Below are positions 19,918 through 31,032 of a DNA stretch of 64,000 nucleotides, piece by piece. A program made the position numbers and the translations under genes. Position 1 is the stretch's first letter; each line of letters starts with the position of its first letter. Source of the DNA: Cladorhizidae sp. MBARI D1340-BT2 (taxonomy: Eukaryota; Porifera; Demospongiae; Poecilosclerida; Cladorhizidae); NCBI GenBank assembly GCA_028752905.1, contig JAQNBH010000011.1, forward strand, positions 62,001 through 126,000. The letters run 5' to 3'. Under the pieces are notes generated by a model. That model saw nothing but the letters and a program-made list of their open reading frames with translations. It was not told the DNA's origin and did no database searches.

Positions 19918-21088
19918 GCTGGTGTGGTCAGGTATGAAGGCGTGGCTGGGTATGAAGGCATGGCTGGTGTGGTCAGGTATGAAGGCATGGCTGGTGTGGT
20001 CAGGTGTGAAGGTGTGGCCAGGTATGAAGGCGTGTCTGGTGTGGTCAGGTGTGAAGGTGTGGCCAGGTATGAAGGCGTGTCTGGTGTGGTCAGGTATGAA
20101 GGTGTGGTCAGGTATGAAGGTGTGGCTGGTGTGGTCAGGTATGAAGGTGTGGTCAGGTATGAAGGTGTGGCTGGTGTGGTAAGGTATGAAGGTGTGGCTG
20201 GTGTGGTCAGGTGTGAAGGTGTGGTCAGGTATGAAGGTGTGGCCAGGTACGAAGGTGTGGTCAGGTATGAAGGTGTGGCTGGTGTGGCCAGGTATGAAGG
20301 TGTGGCTAGTGTGGTCAGGTACGAAGGTGTGGTCAGGTATGAAGGTGTGGCTGGTGTGGTAAGGTATGAGGGCATGGCTGGTGTGGTCAGGTGTGAAGGC
20401 GTGTCTGGTGTAGTCAGGTATGAAGGTGTGGTCAGGTATGAAGGTGTGGCTGGTATGGTCAGGTATGAAGGTGTGGTCAGGTATGAAGGTGTGGCTGGTG
20501 TGGTAAGGTATGAAGGTGTGGCTGGTGTGGTCAGGTGTGAAGGTGTGGTCAGGTATGAAGGTGTGGCCAGGTACGAAGGTGTGGTCAGGTATGAAGGTGT
20601 GGCTGGTGTGGTCAGGTATGAAGGTGTGGCTAGTGTGGTCAGGTACGAAGGTGTGGTCAGGTATGAGGGCATGGCTGGTGTGGTCAGGTATGAAATCGTG
20701 GCTGGTGTGGTCAGGTATGAAGGTGTGGCTGGTGTGGTCAGGTGTGAAGGCGTGTCTGGTGTAGTCAGGTATGAAGGTGTGGTCAGGTATGAAGGTGTGG
20801 CCGGTGTGGTCAGGTATGAAGGCGTAGCTGGTGTGGTCAGGTATGAAGGTGTGGCTGATGTGGTCAGGTATGAAGGCGTGGCTGGTGTGTCAGGTATGAA
20901 GGTGTGGCTGGTGTGGTCAGGTATGAAGGCGTGGCTGGTGTGGTCAGGTATGAAGGTGTGGCTGGTGTGGTCAGGTATGAAGGTGTGGCCGGTGTGGTCA
21001 GGTATGAAGGTGCAGCTGGTGTGGTCAGGTATGAAGGTGTGGCCGGTGTGGTCAGGTATGAAGGCGTGGCTGGTATGGTCAGGTATGA
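19918..21088. repeat. 27/18-bp minisatellite inside LINE RT coding sequence
   Basis: About 50 units of two lengths: 27 bp (TGGCTGGTGTGGTCAGGTAT + GAAGGTG) and 18 bp (TGGTCAGGTATGAAGGTG). In the RT frame the unit reads WLVWSGMKV, the codons that directly precede NIAKC in the interrupted element. Multiples of three leave 552- and 443-codon open frames on the two strands; I do not regard these as genes. Confidence 0.95.
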
Positions 21089-21342
21089 AGGCAAACATTG
21101 CAAAGTGCCACTTTGTACAGCAGCAATACAAAGCTCCACAGCATACCATTGACCCCCAGTTCACCTCGTCAGGACAGACACTTCCTTCATGGGCAGCAGT
21201 ACCATCAAGTTCCTTGGGTTACCCATTCAGATTCCTCAAAACACTTCCATGGCCCGATCCAACCTTAATTAAGGAGGCTCTAACTCGCATGGTACAATCA
21301 GTGGACAGATGTCCAGTCACAAGACAGCAGAAGATGAAACTC

Positions 21343-21832
21343 TACAAGCTTGGTGTGTGTCCTAGGCTCCTACTCCATGTCTTCACCATAATTACAAGCT
21401 TGGTGTGTGTCCTAGGCTCCTCTGACCTCCCACCATCCATGTCTTCACCATAATTACAAGCTTGGTGTGTGTCCTAGGCTCCTCTGACCTCCCACCATCC
21501 ATGCATTCCCCATAACTACAAGCATGGTGTGTGTCCTAGGCTCCTCTGACCTCCCACCATCCATGTCTTCACCATAATTACAAGCTTGGTGTGTGTCCTA
21601 GGCTCCACTGGCTTATCACCATCCATGCATTCCCCATAACTACAAGCTTGGTGTGTGTCCTAGGCTCCTCTGACCTCCCACCATCCATGCATTCCCCATA
21701 ACTACAAGCATGGTGTGTGTCCTAGGCTCCTCTGACCTCCCACCATCCACGTCTTCCCCATAACTACAAGCATAGGGTGTGTCCTAGGCTCCACTGGCCT
21801 ATCACCATCCATGCATTCCCCATAACTTGGAT
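21343..21832. repeat. 62-bp minisatellite inside LINE thumb coding sequence
   Basis: About eight copies of a 62-bp unit (first one 50 bp) with TACAAGCTTGGTGTGTGTCC and TGACCTCCCACCATCCATG. In frame it reads YKLGVCPRL, the LINE sequence at that very point. Confidence 0.93.
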
Positions 21833-22249
21833 TGAACGTAACCTAGAGACAACAGCTGCGAGATTTCCGAAGAAGTGGACAGGTCTTATAAATCTGCTAG
21901 CCCCAACTTGCACTACCTCCCACAGAGAGATGGAGGTCTTCGCCTACCATCATTGTCGTCTCTCTATAAGCAACTCCAAGTCTCAAGGCATTGCCAGATA
22001 CTCACCTCAGCTGACCCTTGTGTCAGAAATATTGCAGAGAGGGGCTTACAGGCCGAGATTGCCGCTAAATGGCTGAAGTTTCGACCAGCTGTCATTGTTA
22101 GAGACACTATGCAGAAAGATCCATCACGCTCATGCACAGCACTACTTGTAGCAGTCAGGAAGCGGGTGACTAATGAGGAGGAACAAGCAGATCTCCTAGG
22201 CATGGCCACATGATTCTTGCTACTAACCCTATTACTGCTACCATCTGTG

Positions 22250-22615
22250 CTGTTACGCTGCCACAAGTGAGGACAAGCAGAACAGTGTACACTGCCTGCT
22301 TGCTTGGGCCAGGCTGCTGCCACAAGTGAGGACAAACAGAACAGTGTACACTGCCTGCTTGCTTGGGCCAGGCTGCTGCCACAAGTGAGGACAAACAGAA
22401 CAGTGTACACTGCCTGCTTGCTTGGGCCAGGCTGCTGCCACAAGTGAGGACAAGCAGAACAGTGTACACTGCCTGCTTGCTTGGGCCAGGCTGCTACCAC
22501 AAGTGAGGACAAGCAGAACAGTGTACATTGCCTGCTTGCTTGGGCCAGGCTGCTGCCACAAGTGAGGACAAGCAGAACAGTGTACACTGCCTGCTTGCTT
22601 GGGCCAGGCTGCTTG
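22250..22615. repeat. 59-bp minisatellite near the LINE C-terminus
   Basis: Six copies with GCCACAAGTGAGGACAAGCA and AACAGTGTACACTGCCTGCT. Follows the LINE remnant after ~40 bp and may be derived from it (LPQVRTSRTVYTACL). Confidence 0.93.
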
Positions 22616-22633
22616 GAATGGGCCTTAGAAGAA

Positions 22634-22824
22634 CAAGCAGGGTTTCATTTAGAAAATTGTCCAAGGGGGGGGGCAACTGGAGGAATCTGGATATTAAGGG
22701 GGGGCATGATGTCAAACACTTATCAACATCAATAAGAATTTTAATAATACAATTTCCAAGGGGGGGCAAAAAGTTTCCAAGTGGGGGCAGTCGCCCCCCC
22801 CCCCCCCAAATGAAACCCTGCTTG
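22634..22824. mobile_element. candidate MITE with 17-bp inverted ends and G/C runs
   Basis: CAAGCAGGGTTTCATTT at 22634 and its exact inverse ending at 22824 bound 191 bp. Just inside the ends are G-rich (22662-22672) and C-rich (22793-22807) tracts, so the whole could fold into a hairpin. The flanks do not show a convincing target duplication. No coding capacity. Confidence 0.6.
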
Positions 22825-23189
22825 AAGATTCCCTGTACAGACACCAACTGCTCACTTCTTCACTAATAGGCAAGTGCAGCAGCTAGTGCACCGTCTTAGT
22901 CAGCTCCGCTTCAAGTCTTGTTGCACAGCACGAGCGTGATTATTGGCACAAATGTGTTTATGGAATTTACAGATTTTGGGTTTCACTAGACGGATCTGGA
23001 AGTGAGTTCTCATCTTTGGAGATCAGCCCTTAGTAGGGAACAAAACCTTTGCAGGATGACAGGAGGCAAGGTTAATCCCGACACAAGTTTCAGACCTCAT
23101 GCCACCTACTTATGGGCCTAAAGAGCAGGCTTTTTCCACAAACAAACAAAAAGGTGAAGTCTTCACTTGGGTTGGGATTACTGGCCTAG
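22825..23189. other. unassigned intron sequence
   Basis: Unique sequence between the MITE and the next array. Could include further LINE remnant, but nothing was recognised. Confidence 0.5.
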
Positions 23190-23335
23190 TGACCTGGCAG
23201 AGTGACCTGGCCCAGTGACCTGGCCCAGTGACCTGGCCCAGTGACCTGGCCCAGTGACCCGGCCCAGTGACCTGGCAGAGTGACCTGACAGAGTGACCTG
23301 GCAGAGTGTCCTGTCAGAGTGACCTGGCAGAGTGA
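23190..23335. repeat. 12-bp minisatellite
   Basis: About twelve copies of AGTGACCTGGCC, with GGCAG and GACAG variants. Confidence 0.93.
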
Positions 23336-23372
23336 CAAAGTGCAGGACAACTTGTGATCAATTACTGAATAT

Positions 23373-23672
23373 ACATGCAATGCCACCACACTCACCAATA
23401 CATGCAATGCCACCACACTCACCAATACATGCAATGCCACCACACTCCCCAATACATGCAATGCCACCACACTCACCAATACATGCAATGCCACCACACT
23501 CCCCAATACATGCAATGCCACCACACTCACCAATACATGCAATGCCACCACACTCACCAATACATGCAATGCCACCACACTCACCAATACATGCAATGCC
23601 ACCACACTCCCCAATACATGCAATGCCACCACAATCCCCAATACATGCAATGCCACCACACTCCCCAATACA
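23373..23672. repeat. 27-bp minisatellite
   Basis: Eleven copies of CAATACATGCAATGCCACCA + CACTCAC, with CACTCCC alternates. Open in several frames because 27 is a multiple of three. Confidence 0.95.
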
Positions 23673-23675
23673 GGC

Positions 23676-24165
23676 AGTGTATTGGTGCATACTTACAGTG
23701 TATTGGTGCATACTTACACAGTGTTTTAGTACATATTTACACATGTGTATCAGTACATATTTACAGTGTATTAGTACATATTTACACAGTGTATTAGTAC
23801 ATATTTACACAGTGTATTAATACATATTTACAGTGTATTAGTAGATATTTACAGTGTATTAGTACATATTTACACAGTGTATTAGTACATATTTACACAT
23901 GTGTATTAGTACATATTTACACAGTGTATTAGTGCATATTTACACAGTGTATTAATACATATTTACAGTGTATTAGTACATATTTACAGTGTATTAGTAC
24001 ATATTTACACAGTGTATTAGTACATATTTACAGTGTATTAGTACATATTTACAGTGTATTAGTACATATTTACACAGTGTATTAGTACATATTTACACGT
24101 GTGTATTAGAACATATTTAGTGTTGTACTAGTACACATTTACACACTGTATTAGTACACTGTGGA
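23676..24165. repeat. ~23-bp minisatellite
   Basis: About 22 copies of GTGTATTAGTACATATTTAC with or without ACA, the first few with TTGGTGCATACTTAC. 24166-24367 is unassigned. Confidence 0.95.
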
Positions 24166-24367
24166 GGACTCAAGCCTCCATTAAACTGAACAGTATTATT
24201 ATTATTAGGAATATAATTGTGTATCTTGTTTCCTTTGACTGTTTTGGTGACCCTCTGTGTTGTAATTGGTTTTGAGTTGTAAATTGTTTCTTTCATGTTA
24301 GATTTATATTAGCTTATGGAACTCTATGGGAATCCTATGTGTTGAATTTCTGTGCGTGTATGTAAGT

Positions 24368-25500
24368 ATTATAATTAGAGCATTCAGGACCAACACTGAC
24401 TCTATACATTACTGTCAATCATATTATAATTAGAGCATTCAGGACCAACACTGACTCTATACATTACTGTCAATCATATTATAATTAGAGCATGCACGAC
24501 CAACACTGACTCTATACATTACCATCTAATCATATTATAATTAGAGCATTCAGGACCAACACTGACTCTATACATTGCTGTCCAATCATATTATAATTAG
24601 AGCATGCATGACCAACACTGACTCTATACATTACTGTCAATCATATTATAATTAGAGCATGCACGACCAACACTGACTCTATACATTACCATCTAATCAT
24701 ATTATAATTAGAGCATTCAGGACCAACACTGACTCTATACATTGCTGTCCAATCATATTATAATTAGAGCATGCATGACCAACACTGACTCTATACATTG
24801 CTGTCCAATCACATTATAATTAGAGCATGCATGACCAACACTGACTCTATACATTACTGTCAATCATATTATAATTAGAGCATGCATGACCAACACTGTC
24901 TCTATACATTACTGTCAATCATATTATAATTAGAGCATTCAGGACCAACACTGACTCTATACATTACTGTCAATCATATTATAATTAGAGCATGCACGAC
25001 CAACACTGACTCTATACATTACCATCTAATCATATTATAATTAGAGCATTCAGGACCAACACTGACTCTATACATCACTGTCAATCATATTATAATTAGA
25101 GCATTCAGGACCAACACTGTCTCTATACATTACTGTCAATCATATTATAATTAGAGCATGCACGACCAACACTGACTCTATACATTACCATCTAATCATA
25201 TTATAATTAGAGCATTCAGGACCAACACTGACTCTATGCATTACCATCTAATCATATTATAATTGGATCATTCAGGCCCAACACTGACTCTATACATTAC
25301 CATCTAATCATATTATAATTGGATCATTCAGGACCAACACTGACTCTATACATTGCTGTCCAATCATATTATAATTAGAGCATTCAGGACCAACACTGAC
25401 TCTATACATTACTGTCCAGTCATAGAGCACAAAGGACCAACACTGACTCTATCCAATCATATTATAATTAGAGCACTCGGGACAAACATTGACTCTATAT
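24368..25500. repeat. 55/56-bp minisatellite
   Basis: About 20 copies with ATTATAATTAGAGCATTCAG, GACCAACACTGACTCTATAC and ATTACTGTCAATCAT. CATGCATGACC, CATGCACGACC and CATTCAGGACC units recur in a set order. The last copies decay towards 25650. Confidence 0.95.
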
Positions 25501-25658
25501 ATTATTATCCAGTACATATAATGAGAGCATTCAGGATAAACCATGACTATAGATATTATTGTCCCGTCATATTATAATTAGAGCACTTAAGACCAAGACA
25601 TACTCTATATATTATTATACAGAAGATATCAAAATTAGAGCACTAGGGAGCAACAAAC

Positions 25659-25752
25659 CTTGACTTTGGAGTGTTCTAATAAACCCAGAAAGTTGAAAGT
25701 CCCCATATTGATGCAATCCTTCCCATCCACTGTCACGTGCGCACCAGCAATG
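25659..25752 (-). CDS. SPTLC1: SPTLC1 exon 4
   Basis: 94 nt. After completing the Gly codon it reads IAGAHVTVDGKDCIN and then FNFLGLLEHSKVK, the start of the aminotransferase-like fold in SPTLC1. Acceptor TGTTTTAG, donor GTTTGTTG, which is weaker at position +3. Phase 0 at the 3' end. Confidence 0.94.
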
Positions 25753-25938
25753 CTAAAACAAGAGCAAACACTCCATCACAATTAGGCATAGAAGTGTTAG
25801 TAGCAACTTCATAACATGCTTGCTCTTCAGTAAGCAACTCTACCACAAACAAGATTAGGTTGGACAGCTACAAGTGGGCATGGCCTTGATCAACGCGTGC
25901 CATTATTCAGAAGCGGAAAGACCACAACCTGCAAGAAG

Positions 25939-26488
25939 CATTCGAGCAGGAGGCATTCCAGCAGGAGGCATTCCAGCAGGAGGCATTCCAGCAGGAGGCA
26001 TTCCAGCAGGAGGCATTCCAGCAGGAGGCATTCCAGCAGGAGGCATTCCAGCAGGAGGCATTCCAGCAGGAGGCATTCCAGCAGGTGGCATTCCAGCAGG
26101 AGGCATTCCAGCAGGAGGCATTCCAGCAGGAGGCATTCCAGCAGGAGGCATTCCAGCAGGAGGCATTCCAGCAGGAGGCATTCCAGCAGGAGGCATTCCA
26201 GCAGGAGGCATTCCAGCAGGAGGCATTCCAGCAGGAGGCATTCCAGCAGGAGGCATTCCAGCAGGAGGCATTCTAGCAGGAGGCATTCCAGCAGGAGGCA
26301 TTCCAGCAGGAGGCATTCCAGCAGGAGGCATTCCAGCAGGAGGCATTCCAGCAGGAGGCATTCCAGCAGGAGGCATTCCAGCAGGAGGCATTCCAGCAGG
26401 AGGCATTCCAGCAGGAGGCATTCCAGCAGGAGGCATTCCAGCAGGAGGCATTCCAGCAGGAGGCATTCCAGCAGGAGGCATTCGAGCA
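25939..26488. repeat. 15-bp minisatellite, near-perfect
   Basis: About 36 copies of AGGCATTCCAGCAGG with only two interior substitutions (GTGGC at 26082 region, TTCTAG at 26270 region). It opens long frames on both strands (for example GIPAG repeats). High identity implies very recent expansion. Confidence 0.97.
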
Positions 26489-26854
26489 AGAAGCACGAGC
26501 TACCACACAAGCTTAGAGTTGTACTGCCCTCAGGTGCACCGTAGCTCCTTCAAGTCGAGCTGGTGCACAGCTCGGCCCAGGGCTTAGATCATGCGTGTGT
26601 GCGTGCGTGCGTGTGTGTGTGCATGCATGTGTGTGTGCATGCATGTGTGTGTTCATGCGTGTGCGTGCATGTGTGGGTGTGATGTGAGCGATTTGAGAAA
26701 ACAAGACTACTTGCGAGAATTCCTATTTTACTAAGTTGAACGCATTTTAATACACGCACGCAAAAAGAAAAGAATATATGAATAGTATTTCCCCTCCTCG
26801 CAGGAATCAACAAAAGAACTCTTTCTCTCAACAACTGTGGCAGTCACGAGCAGA
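26489..26854. other. intron sequence with GT/GCAT-rich microsatellite (26590-26690)
   Basis: Contains alternating GTGTGTGC and ATGCATGTGT motifs. No gene recognised. Confidence 0.6.
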
Positions 26855-28950
26855 CATCAGTCAAGGAATACTTTACGAGCAGACATCAGTCAAGGAACAC
26901 TTTACGAGCAGACATCAGTCACGGAATACTTTACAAGCAGACATCAGTCAAGGAATACTTTACAAGCAGACATCAGTCAAGGAATAGACATCAGTCAAGG
27001 AATACTTTACAAGCAGACATCAGTCAAGGAACACTTTACAAGCAGACATCAGTCAAGGAATACTTTACAAGCAGACATCAGTCAAGGAATACTTTACAAG
27101 CAGACATCAGTGAAGGAATACTTTACAAGCAGACATCAGTCAAGGAATACTTTACAAGCAGACATCAGTCAAGGAACACTTTACAAGCAGACATCAGTCA
27201 AGGAACACTTTACAAGCAGACATCAGTCAAGGAATACTTTACAAGCAGACATCATTCAAGGAATACTTTACAAGCAGACATCAGTCAAGGAATACTTTAC
27301 AAGCAGACATCAGTCAAGGAATACTTTACAAGCAGGCATCAGTCAAGGAACACTTTACAAGCAGACATCAGTCAAGGAACACTTTACAAGCAGACATCAG
27401 TCAAGGAATACTTTACAAGCAGACATCAGTCAAGGAACGCTTTACAACAGTCAAGGAATACTTTACAAGCAGACATCAGTCAAGGAACACTTTACACTTT
27501 ACAAGCAGACATCAGTCAAGGAATACTTCACAAGCAGACATCAGTCAAGGAATACTTTACAAGCAGACATCAGTCAAGGAACACTTTACAAGCAGACATC
27601 AGTCAAGGAACACTTTACAAGCAGACATCAGTCAAGGAATACTTTACAAGCAGACATCAGTCAAGGAATACTTTACAAGCAGACATCAGTCAAGGAACAC
27701 TTTACAAGCAGACATCAGTCAAGGAATACTTTACAAGCAGACATCAGTCAAGGAACACTTTACAAGCAGACATCAGTCAAGGAATACTTGACTAGCAGAC
27801 ATCAGTCAAGGAATACTTTACAAGCAGACATCAGTCAAAGAACACTTTACAAGCAGACATCAGTCAAGGAACACTTTACAAGCAGACATCAGTCAAGGAA
27901 TACTTTACAAGCAGACATCAGTCAAGGAACACTTTACAAGCAGACATCAGTCAAGGAATACTTTACAAGCAGACATCAGTCAAGGAACACTTTACAAGCA
28001 GACATCAGTCAAGGAGAACACTTTACAAGCAGACATCAGTCAAGGAACACTTTACAAGCAGACATCAGTCAAGGAATACTTTACAAGCAGACATCAGTCA
28101 AGGAATACTTTACAAGCAGACATCAGTCAAGGAATACTTTACAAGCAGACATCAGTCAAGGAACACTTTACAAGCAGACATCAGTCAAGGAATACTTTAC
28201 AAGCAGACATCAGTCAAGGAACACTTTACAAGCAGACATCAGTCAAGGAATACTTTACAAGCAGACATCAGTCAAGGAACACTTTACAAGCAGACATCAG
28301 TCAAGGAATACTTGACTAGCAGACATCAGTCAAGGAATACTTTACAAGCAGACATCAGTCAAAGAACACTTTACAAGCAGACATCAGTCAAGGAACACTT
28401 CACAAGCAGACATCAGTCAAGGAACACTTTACAAGCAGACATCAGTCAAGGAATACTTTACAAGCAGACATTAGTCAAGGAATACTTTACAAGCAGACAT
28501 CAGTCAAGGAACACTTTACAAGCAGACATCAGTCAAGGAATACTTTACAAGCAGACATCAGTCAAGGAACACTTTACAAGCAGACATCAGTCAAGGAATA
28601 ATTGACTAGCAGACATCAGTCAAGGAATACTTTACAAGCAGACATCAGTCAAGGAATACTTTACAAGCAGACATCAGTCAAGGAATACTTTACAAGCAGA
28701 CATCAGTCAAGGAATACTTTACAAGCAGACATCAGTCAAGGAAGACTTTACAAGCAGACATCAGTCAAGGAATACTTTACAAGCAGACATCAGTCAAGGA
28801 ACACTTTACAAGCAGACATCAGTCAAGGAATACTTGACTAGCAGACATCAGTCAAGGAATACTATACAAGCAGACATCAGTCAAGGAATACTTTACAAGC
28901 AGACATTCCCTCAAGGAATACTTGACTAGCAGACATCCCTCAAGGAATAG
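26855..28950. repeat. 29-bp minisatellite, ~72 copies
   Basis: Unit ACAAGCAGACATCAGTCAAG + GAATACTTT, with GAACACTTT as a common alternative and CTTGACTAGC variants at 27787, 28312, 28604, 28830 and 28920. A shared block around 27787-28100 and 28312-28600 suggests a ~520-bp internal duplication. The unit has no stop in any plus-strand frame, so a 492-codon open frame results although 29 is not a multiple of three. Confidence 0.97.
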
Positions 28951-29087
28951 GTATTCAGCAATGGTTCTAATAGCAAGACCAAGCTCCATGCCTTACCCTA
29001 GCCCCGCTCTCATCCTAATCCCGCCCAGCCGAATCCTCATCGTCTCCCCACCTCATCCTAGCCACTTGGTCAGCGAGCAACACTCAC

Positions 29088-29185
29088 CCTGATATCACTG
29101 GTGATCTGTCCACCTCTCTATCTTTAGGGAACTCATCAGGAACCAGTGGCTCTGGGCTCCAATCATCAATGAGCTCCTCCTCCTC
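29088..29185 (-). CDS. SPTLC1: SPTLC1 exon 3
   Basis: 98 nt beginning with four GAG codons, then LIDDWSPEPLVP, corresponding to the EELIEEW.PEPLVP segment of animal SPTLC1. Acceptor TGCCAG, donor GTGAGT. It ends with two bases of a Gly codon completed by exon 4, so the phase is 2 into 2. Confidence 0.93.
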
Positions 29186-29229
29186 CTGGCACAACAACAA
29201 TTAGATAGCCATCAACTTTTTAAAGGGGA

Positions 29230-29302
29230 GGGGTGGGTGTGTAACCACACCCATTACAGTAACCACACCCATTACAGTAACCACACCCATTACAGTACCC
29301 AC
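29230..29302. repeat. 18-bp tandem repeat
   Basis: Four copies of TAACCACACCCATTACAG. Lies in the 292-bp GC-AG intron of SPTLC1, which also contains G-rich tracts at 29370-29465. Confidence 0.9.
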
Positions 29303-29477
29303 GGAGGATGAAGACACATCATTTCTTGGTTACAAAAACAACACCCAATCACACCATACCAGTTTCTTTGGGGGGATGGGGGGAGGGGAGGGGTTATCCA
29401 ATCCATTCCTCCCATCCCAGGGAAATAAGGCCATTATTCTGTTTCCAAGGGGGGGAGGGGGGAAGGAAGAAACTTGC

Positions 29478-29591
29478 CTTTTTACTGAGCTTGTCGTGTT
29501 TGGAAGCGGGATGGAAGTTCTTGGAAAAGAACATCAAATACGCTATCCATGACACCAAGATGGCTTCCAGAGCAATGTGATAAGCAGGAGC
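29478..29591 (-). CDS. SPTLC1: SPTLC1 exon 2 (N-terminal membrane segment)
   Basis: 114 nt, 38 codons, phase 0 at both ends. It encodes APAYHIALEAILVSW followed by a hydrophobic stretch and FFSK, matching the single membrane anchor near the N-terminus of SPTLC1. Acceptor is CCTACAG; the donor is AAAAAG/GCAAGTTT, a GC donor with otherwise perfect consensus. The next intron is 292 bp (29186-29477). Confidence 0.93.
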
Positions 29592-29713
29592 CTGTAGGGG
29601 GGAAATGTCGTAATGTCAAATGAAGCTAGCAACTCTAACACTGGAGGTTTCTCACAGCAATATACAGGCCCCAGTGCGAGATCACAATATGTAACAAACA
29701 GGGTGCACTCTTC

Positions 29714-29731
29714 CCCCCCCCCCCCCCCCAA
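29714..29731. repeat. C homopolymer run
   Basis: About 17 consecutive C in SPTLC1 intron 1. Confidence 0.9.
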
Positions 29732-29899
29732 GCAACCATGACATGTGTGTGTTCTCTGCTGCTGGCACCAGCGTTAATAATAAGACATAACTGCATAACT
29801 GCAACAGCAACGAATGAGATATGATCATCTCACATAAATATTATTGAGAACCACATGTCTGTGATGTCATTTACACTCAGCTCACATGCACCCACACAC

Positions 29900-30645
29900 T
29901 CCAGCCAGGATCTGCACCAGGCCAGACTAGGCTCCAGCCAGGACCTGCACCAGGCCAGGCTAGGCTCCAGCACCTGCACCATGCCAGGCTAGGCTCCAGC
30001 CAGGACCTGCACCATGCCAGGCTAGGCTCCAGCCAGGACTTGCTCTATCCCAGGCTAGGCTTCAGCCAGGACAGGCTCTATCCCAGGTTAGGCTCCAGCC
30101 AGGACTGGCTCTATCCCAGGACCTGCATCATCACAGGCAAGGCTCCAGCCACGAACTGCTCTATCACAGGCTAGGCTCTAGCCATGACTTGCTCTATCCC
30201 AAGCTAGGCTCTAGCCATGACTTGCTCTATCCAAGACTAGGCTCCAGCCAGGACCGGCTCTATCCCAGGCTAGGCTCCAGCCAGGAGGACTGGCTCTATC
30301 CCAGGACCTGCATCATCACCGGCTAGGCTCCAGCCACGAACTGCTCTATCCAAGGCTAGGCTCTAGCCACGAACTGCTCTATCCCAGGCTAGGCTCTAGC
30401 CATGACTTGCTCTTTCCCAGGCTAGGCTCTAGCCATGACTTGCTCTATCCCAGGCTAAGCTCTAGCCATGATTTGCTCTATCCCAGGCTAGGCTCTAGCC
30501 ATGACTTGCTCTATCCTATGCTAGGCTCTAGCCATGACTTGCTCTATCCCAGGCTAGGCTCTAGCCAGGACTTGTTCTATCCCATAGGCTCCAGCCAGGA
30601 CCTGTTCTATCCCAGGCCAGGTTCCAGGGTCAGCACCACCCCAAG
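29900..30645. repeat. ~33-bp degenerate minisatellite
   Basis: About 22 copies of GGCTAGGCTCCAGCCAGGAC + CTGCTCTATCCCA, with a CTCTAGCCATGACTTG subgroup in the right half. Confidence 0.92.
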
Positions 30646-30715
30646 CTAGGCTCCTTAGAAAGTGCCACTCCTCAATAGGAAACACAAACAGGTGAAACCT
30701 GATGTGTAGCTACAT

Positions 30716-30841
30716 TTATTATTATTTATTTATTTATTTTTATTATTATTATTAATATTATTATTAATAATATTATTATTGTTATTGTTATTATTATTAT
30801 TATTTATTATTATATTATTATTATTATTTTATTAGTTATTA

Positions 30842-30878
<37 letters not shown>

Positions 30879-30900
30879 GTTGTTGTTGTTGTTGTTATTG

Positions 30901-30968
<68 letters not shown>

Positions 30969-30975
30969 TATTATC
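30716..30975. repeat. (ATT)n microsatellite
   Basis: About 260 bp of ATT with short ATTT and GTT interruptions. Confidence 0.97.
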
Positions 30976-31032
30976 AGTGAAGAATGTCCAACTTGACCTA
31001 CACACTAATTAATTGCAGATGTCTGCTACACA

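Larger units (their letters stand above)
19830..22212 (+). pseudogene. LINE reverse transcriptase remnant interrupted by minisatellites
   Basis: Plus-strand, antisense to SPTLC1 in intron 4. In order: PYADDTCIIT (the YADD catalytic box) at 19844-19875; QQQLNTVDQWLVWSGMKA; a minisatellite; NIAKCH; after a frame change TIKFLGLPIQIPQ (the FLG box) near 21210; MKLYKLGVCPRL near 21335; a second minisatellite; WIERNLETTAARFPKKW and, in another frame, LPQRDGGLRLPSLSSLYKQL and further thumb/C-terminal sequence to NEEEQADLLGMAT (22212). Order and spacing fit the palm, thumb and C-terminal part of a non-LTR retrotransposon ORF2, with at least three frameshifts. Nothing upstream of the YADD box was found. 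Confidence 0.85.

Noticed and set aside
19795..21453. 552-codon plus and 443-codon minus open frames
   Set aside because: Product of 27/18-bp repeat units within a LINE remnant; the true RT frame changes on both sides of the array.
25874..26587. GIPAG-repeat and other long frames, elastin- or collagen-like at first sight
   Set aside because: Perfect 15-bp repeat gives such frames on both strands; no signal peptide or flanking coding sequence.
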